Positions 4,642 to 7,527 of a DNA stretch of 7,527 bases are shown piece after piece. Origin of the DNA: an uncultured Oscillospiraceae bacterium (GTDB lineage Bacteria > Bacillota > Clostridia > Oscillospirales > Oscillospiraceae); the NCBI GenBank assembly GCA_905236265.1, contig CAJOOV010000204.1, positions 1 to 7,527 of the forward strand, given 5' to 3'. The translations under genes and the position numbers were made by a program. Numbering within the stretch: the stretch's first letter is position 1; every line of letters starts with the position of its first letter. The notes below the pieces were generated by a model. That model worked only from the letters and a program-made list of their open reading frames with translations, ran no database searches and was not told the origin of the DNA.

Positions 4642-6069
4642 ATGAACGAAAACAAACGCCTGATTGCCCTGATAACCCTCCTCTTTCTCCTCTCCGTGCC
4701 GGCAACGCTTCTGGCATGGGGCTTCGGCCTGCCCTGCCAGTATGAGGAGAGCTTTCTGGGGGAGCTGAAATACAAATGCCGCCGTCTGGACGAGGCGCCG
4801 GGGCAGCGCCTTGTGGTGCTGGGCGGCAGCGCTGTGGCCTTCGGCGTGGACAGCGCCCTGCTGGAGGCACAGCTTTCGGACTACACCCCGGTGAACTTCG
4901 GTCTTTACGCCGCACTGGGCACCCCGGTGATGATGGAGCTGTCCCTGCCTGCCCTGCGGGAGGGGGATATTGTCATCCTCTGCCCGGAGCAGCAGGCGCA
5001 AGCCCTGTCCGGCTATGTAGGGGGCGAGGCGCTGTGGCAGGGGGTGGACGGCGCTTTCTCCCTGCTGCGGCGCACCTCCCGGCGGGACTGGGACGCCCTT
5101 GCCGGGGCGTTTCCCCGCTTTGCCGCCGGAAAGCTGGGCTGCGTCCTGTCCGGGCAGGCTCCCTCCGGGGAGGGGGTCTATTGCCGCGCCAGCTTTGATG
5201 CGCAGGGGGACATCGTTTCCCCCCTGTGCCGGAGCAACCGAATGCCGGGGCTGTGGGATGTGAATATGCCCGTCTCCTTCCGGCCCGGTCTGGCCTCCCC
5301 GGAGTGGATTGCCCTCACCAACGACTATATTCACACATTGCAGGCCAGAGGCGTGCAGGTGTGGTATCACTTCTGCCCCATGAACGCCGCCGCCGTAGCC
5401 GCCTCTGAACAGGAGGTGGAGGACTACTATGACTGGCTGCAGGGAGAGCTGGACTGCCCCATTGCAGGCGACCCCCGGCAGTGTATCATGGATGCGGCGT
5501 GGTTTTTCGACACCAACTTCCACCTGAATGCCTCAGGGAAGACGGTTTTCACCCGTCAGCTTCTCCGGGACATAAAGGCCATGCTGGCAGACAGCAGTCC
5601 CACCGAAATCCCCCTGCCCCAGCCTCCCGCCCTGTCCGGCGCAGCGGCAGGCACAGAGGCGGGGGATGCGGACTGCTTCACCGCAGAGCTGCATGACGGC
5701 TTCGCCGTGCTCACCGGACTGACAGCCCAGGGCAGCGCCCGGCGCACCCTCACCGTTCCCGCCCTGTGGCAGGGCTGTCCGGTGCGGGAGCTTCCGGCGC
5801 AGGTACTGGTCAGCGATGTGCTGGAGCAGGTGAGCGTGCCTCAGGGCATTGCCCGGATTCAGGACGGAGCCTTTGCGGCGTGTCCCCGGCTCTCCGCCAT
5901 TGTGGTGGAGGAAACCGACCCCGCCGCCCTCAGCGTGGGGCAGGGGCTTTTGGAGGGGACGGCGGCGGATGTCCTTGTACCTGCAAGCGCCCTGACGGAC
6001 TACCGGCTGAACTACTTTTGGAGCCTTTACAGCTCCAGACTCTCCCCCGCCCCGGAGGATGTCCCCTGA
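4642..6069 (+). CDS. Membrane-anchored SGNH-type protein with C-terminal LRR-like module (475 aa)
   Basis: Probable extracellular acyl-transfer partner of the MBOAT. Residues 7-28 form a single N-terminal membrane segment without a lipobox or clear cleavage site, hence an anchor. The SGNH-like fold follows: RLVVLGGSAVAFGVDSALLE (56-75; likely nucleophile Ser63), PVNFG (Asn85, Gly87), GDIVILCPE (108-116) and FFDTNFHLNASG near the end (Asp290, His294). After a Pro/Ala-rich linker (about 316-345), residues 350-465 resemble BspA LRR_5 repeats (TLTVPALWQGCPVRELP, VSVPQGIARIQDGAFAACPRL). The start at 4642 is two bases after the MBOAT stop (TGACTATG). No good ribosome site precedes it, so coupled translation is likely. 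Upstream codons in this frame overlap the MBOAT gene in another frame and are discarded. Domain order is opposite to the lipoprotein at 1258. SGNH placement is fairly sure; whether it acts as transferase or esterase is not. Confidence 0.82.
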   Translation: MNENKRLIALITLLFLLSVPATLLAWGFGLPCQYEESFLGELKYKCRRLDEAPGQRLVVLGGSAVAFGVDSALLEAQLSDYTPVNFGLYAALGTPVMMELSLPALREGDIVILCPEQQAQALSGYVGGEALWQGVDGAFSLLRRTSRRDWDALAGAFPRFAAGKLGCVLSGQAPSGEGVYCRASFDAQGDIVSPLCRSNRMPGLWDVNMPVSFRPGLASPEWIALTNDYIHTLQARGVQVWYHFCPMNAAAVAASEQEVEDYYDWLQGELDCPIAGDPRQCIMDAAWFFDTNFHLNASGKTVFTRQLLRDIKAMLADSSPTEIPLPQPPALSGAAAGTEAGDADCFTAELHDGFAVLTGLTAQGSARRTLTVPALWQGCPVRELPAQVLVSDVLEQVSVPQGIARIQDGAFAACPRLSAIVVEETDPAALSVGQGLLEGTAADVLVPASALTDYRLNYFWSLYSSRLSPAPEDVP

Positions 6070-6122
6070 CCCCGGCAGGGGCATACCCGACCCCGCTGCA
6101 ACCCATGAAAGGAGCGATTCCC

Positions 6123-6623
6123 ATGACCATCCGTCCCGCCGTCTCCGGCGACATTCCCCGGCTTCTGTGCCTGCTGCAGCAGGTTTTGGAGCTGCACGCC
6201 CGCATCAGACCGGACATCTTTATCCCCCACACCACCAAATACACTGCCAAAGAGCTGGAGGAGATCCTCAGAGACAGCAAAAGACCCGTCTACGTTGCGT
6301 CAGACGAGACAGGAAAGGTGCTGGGCTATGCCTTCTGCGCAGTGAAGGAGCAGCCCTTTTCCAACAATATGGTGCCCTTTACCTCCCTGTTCATCGACGA
6401 CTTGTGCGTGGACGCCGGGGCGAGGGGGCAGGGCGTGGGCAGGGCGCTGTTCGCCCACGTCACGGCGCAGGCCAAGGCCATGGGCTGCTATGAGGTGACG
6501 CTGAATGTCTGGCAGGGCAATGACAGCGCAAGAGCCTTCTATGAGCGCATGGGTCTGCAGGTGAAGGAAATACAGATGGAGTACATTCTGGACAAGGAGG
6601 GGGATCGCCATGGAGCCTGCTGA
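6123..6623 (+). CDS. GNAT family N-acetyltransferase (166 aa)
   Basis: Cytoplasmic acetyl-CoA-dependent acetyltransferase of the GNAT superfamily; substrate unknown. MTIRPAVSGDIPRL at the N-terminus is typical of the first strand and helix. LFIDDLCVDAGARGQGVGRA (89-108) is motif A, with the CoA pyrophosphate-binding R-G-Q-G-V-G (101-106). NVWQGNDSARAFYERMGL (128-145) is motif B with the usual Asn and Tyr, and QMEYIL closes the fold. Length is normal. The start at 6123 is chosen because AAAGGAG lies 8 bases upstream; the in-frame ATG at 6105 would sit before that site. A 53-base gap separates it from the SGNH gene. A small hairpin (CCCCTG 6063-6068 with CAGGGG 6076-6081) spans the preceding stop without a T-run, so readthrough from the operon is possible. 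It could modify a small molecule or a protein; nothing links it directly to envelope acylation. Confidence 0.88.
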   Translation: MTIRPAVSGDIPRLLCLLQQVLELHARIRPDIFIPHTTKYTAKELEEILRDSKRPVYVASDETGKVLGYAFCAVKEQPFSNNMVPFTSLFIDDLCVDAGARGQGVGRALFAHVTAQAKAMGCYEVTLNVWQGNDSARAFYERMGLQVKEIQMEYILDKEGDRHGAC

Positions 6624-7179
6624 GCTGCTGGGCATTTTGCACCTGTCAGAGAGATTGAAGGATGCCGCCCGCCACTGCGTGACCTCCGGCGGACGGCAGG
6701 AGAGCGTGGCGGAGCATAGCTGGCGGCTGGCGCTATCCGTCCTCTTCCTCCGGGACGAGTTTCCCGAAGCAGATATGGACAGGGTGATTCGGATGTGCCT
6801 GATTCACGACCTCGGAGAGTGCTTCACCGGAGACATTCCCACCTTCCAAAAAACGGACGCTGACCGGGCGAGAGAGGGGGCGCTTCTGGAACAATGGGTG
6901 CAGACCCTGCCCCCGCCCTACCGGGAGGAGCTGGCCGCATTGTACGAGGAGATGGAGCGCCGGGAGACAGTGGAGGCGAAGGTGTACAAGGCGCTGGACT
7001 GCATGGAGGCGGTCATCCAGCACAACGAAAGCCCCCTGTCCTCCTGGTCAGAGAACGAGTATGCCCTGAATCTGGTTCACGGCTTTGACAAGGCCGCCTT
7101 CTCCCCTTACCTCACCCGCCTGCGTCAGGCAGTGCGGCAGGAAACGGAGGAGAAGCTGCGCCGGGAGGGAGCGCAGTAG
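6610..7179 (+). CDS. HD-domain phosphohydrolase, YfbR/HDDC2-like (189 aa)
   Basis: A metal-dependent phosphohydrolase of the HD superfamily. The metal-binding set is visible as ESVAEHSWRLAL (31-42; His36), LIHDLGECFTGDIP (64-77; His66-Asp67, with Glu70 and Asp75) and KALDCMEAVIQHN (127-139; Asp130). Spacing and flanking motifs (VAEHSW, HDLGE..TGDIP, TVEAKV) match the YfbR/HDDC2 group, whose studied members remove phosphate from deoxyribonucleoside 5'-monophosphates. Exact substrate here is inferred. Length is usual for the family. The ATG at 6610 follows AAGGAGGGGG and overlaps the last 14 bases of the GNAT gene in another frame, so the two are translated together. It is likely soluble and a nucleotide-pool housekeeping enzyme rather than part of the envelope pathway. 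No clear terminator follows; the first downstream structure is the repeat at 7202. Confidence 0.88.
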   Translation: MEPAELLGILHLSERLKDAARHCVTSGGRQESVAEHSWRLALSVLFLRDEFPEADMDRVIRMCLIHDLGECFTGDIPTFQKTDADRAREGALLEQWVQTLPPPYREELAALYEEMERRETVEAKVYKALDCMEAVIQHNESPLSSWSENEYALNLVHGFDKAAFSPYLTRLRQAVRQETEEKLRREGAQ

Positions 7180-7201
7180 AACGGGGACTGTGTTTTGGTC
7201 A

Positions 7202-7242
7202 CTCCCCCAGTCACTCCGTGACAGCCCCCTCTAAGAGGGGGC
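7202..7242 (+). repeat. Two-hairpin intergenic repeat, copy B
   Basis: CTCCCCCA is followed by hairpin 1 (GTCAC, loop TCC, GTGAC; 7210-7222), then A, then hairpin 2 (GCCCCCTC, loop TAA, GAGGGGGC; 7224-7242). It has the same parts in the same order as copy A at 107-150, with changed stem bases on both sides. It lies 22 bases after the HD gene stop and has no T tail, so it may stabilise the transcript end or weakly terminate it. Confidence 0.7.
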
Positions 7243-7309
7243 TACTGACGAGTAGTGAAAGCAATAGCAAAACCTTCCCGAAGTCACAGCCCTGACACCC
7301 TTTGCCAAT

Positions 7310-7351
7310 GCCTCCCTCTATGAGGGAGGTGCCCCGAAGGGGCGGAGGGAG
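7310..7351 (-). repeat. Two-hairpin intergenic repeat, copy C (inverted)
   Basis: Read on the minus strand it is CTCCCTCC, hairpin 1 (GCCCC, loop TTC, GGGGC), A, hairpin 2 (CCTCCCTC, loop ATA, GAGGGAGG), C. It matches copy A in layout and second stem, but the first stem is GCCCC/GGGGC where copy A has GTCACC/GGTGAC. Similarity to copy A continues beyond the repeat (GCCAATGCC against GCCAGTGCC), so the repeated unit is longer than the hairpins. Confidence 0.7.
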
Positions 7352-7412
7352 TATTCCCCACAGGGGCGGAGGGAGTTCTCCCCGTAGCGGCGGAGGGAGT
7401 CCCCCCTGTAGG
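7341..7412. repeat. Three-copy 24-bp tandem repeat
   Basis: GGCGGAGGGAGT occurs at 7341, 7365 and 7389, exactly 24 bases apart. Each is followed by a variable C-rich half (ATTCCCCACAGG, TCTCCCCGTAGC, CCCCCCTGTAGG). The first unit begins inside copy C, so the array seems to have grown from its arm. Because 24 is a multiple of three, a minus-strand frame stays open here and reads as an 8-residue TPSA-type repeat, but it has no gene-like context. Confidence 0.75.
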
Positions 7413-7430
7413 GACGCACACTGTGCGCCC
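7411..7430. repeat. Short hairpin, possibly another dispersed repeat
   Basis: CGCAC (7415-7419) pairs with GTGCG (7423-7427), extended by GG/CC after one A-C mismatch. The preceding GTAGGGACG context resembles a common class of short intergenic hairpins in Clostridia, from memory. It directly follows the 24-bp array and has no T-run. Confidence 0.4.
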
Positions 7431-7435
7431 GCCCA

Positions 7436-7485
7436 CTCCCCCAGTCACTCCTCCAGTCACTGCATGACAGCCTTTCACATAGAGA
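7436..7485 (+). repeat. Two-hairpin repeat, copy E (degenerate, with internal 12-bp duplication)
   Basis: It starts CTCCCCCAGTCACT like copy B. CCAGTCACT occurs at 7441 and again at 7453, a 12-base duplication of the first arm. Then GTCA and TGAC pair around CTGCA, and GCCTTTCACATAGAG follows, matching the second arm of copy D at 271-306 in the opposite orientation. No gene is supported between 7180 and 7527; the stretch is made of such repeats. Confidence 0.6.
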
Positions 7486-7527
7486 GCCATGAAAAGAGTG
7501 CGTATTTTCAGCATGAAACGCCGAAAA

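Noticed and set aside
7341..7412. CRISPR-like array
   Set aside because: There are only three units of 24 bases with no unique spacers of normal length, and no cas genes are in the window.
7284..7514. Minus-strand frame with an 8-residue TPSA-type protein repeat
   Set aside because: The protein repeat is the 24-bp DNA tandem read in frame. The rest is translated intergenic repeat, with no gene-like start context.

Overview
The window looks like a piece of chromosome from a high-GC gut Firmicute (class Clostridia, probably Oscillospiraceae). The evidence is strong AGGAGG-type ribosome binding sites, a consensus sigma-A promoter, a lipoprotein carrying an InlB/Flg_new-type repeat plus BspA-type leucine-rich repeats, and intergenic two-hairpin repeats of a kind I associate with such genomes. 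The genus is not resolved, and no similarity search was possible.

Left part (1-1200). A terminator of a gene outside the window (27-63) is followed by a gene-free block of composite intergenic repeats (about 58-355). Next comes a compact, visibly A/T-richer transcription unit on the minus strand. It has a perfect-consensus promoter (1147-1175), an HNH-type endonuclease gene (574-1110), a very small and very acidic reading frame immediately downstream (390-564) that is broken or recoded at a T6 run, and a strong terminator (346-378). The pair looks like a self-contained cargo cassette: a nuclease with a possible immunity or antitoxin-like partner. The functional reading is inference.

Middle (1258-6069). 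Four tightly packed plus-strand genes look like a cell-envelope O-acylation operon: an SGNH-type lipoprotein with InlB and LRR modules, a 74-residue membrane protein, an AlgI-like MBOAT acyltransferase, and a second SGNH-type protein with an N-terminal membrane anchor and a C-terminal LRR-like module. By analogy with AlgI/AlgJ/AlgX, PatA/PatB and DltB/DltD, the MBOAT would pass an acyl group across the membrane and the SGNH partners would place it on an exported polymer. The two SGNH proteins carry their LRR-like modules on opposite sides of the catalytic fold.

Right part (6123-7179). A GNAT N-acetyltransferase and an HD-domain phosphohydrolase of the YfbR/HDDC2 type overlap by 14 bases. They follow in the same direction and are housekeeping-like. 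The rest (7180-7527) has no gene I can support. It holds three copies of the same intergenic repeat family as the left end, a 24-bp three-copy tandem repeat grown from one of them, and a further hairpin. The repeat copies differ by compensatory changes in their stems, so the folded form is probably what is maintained.
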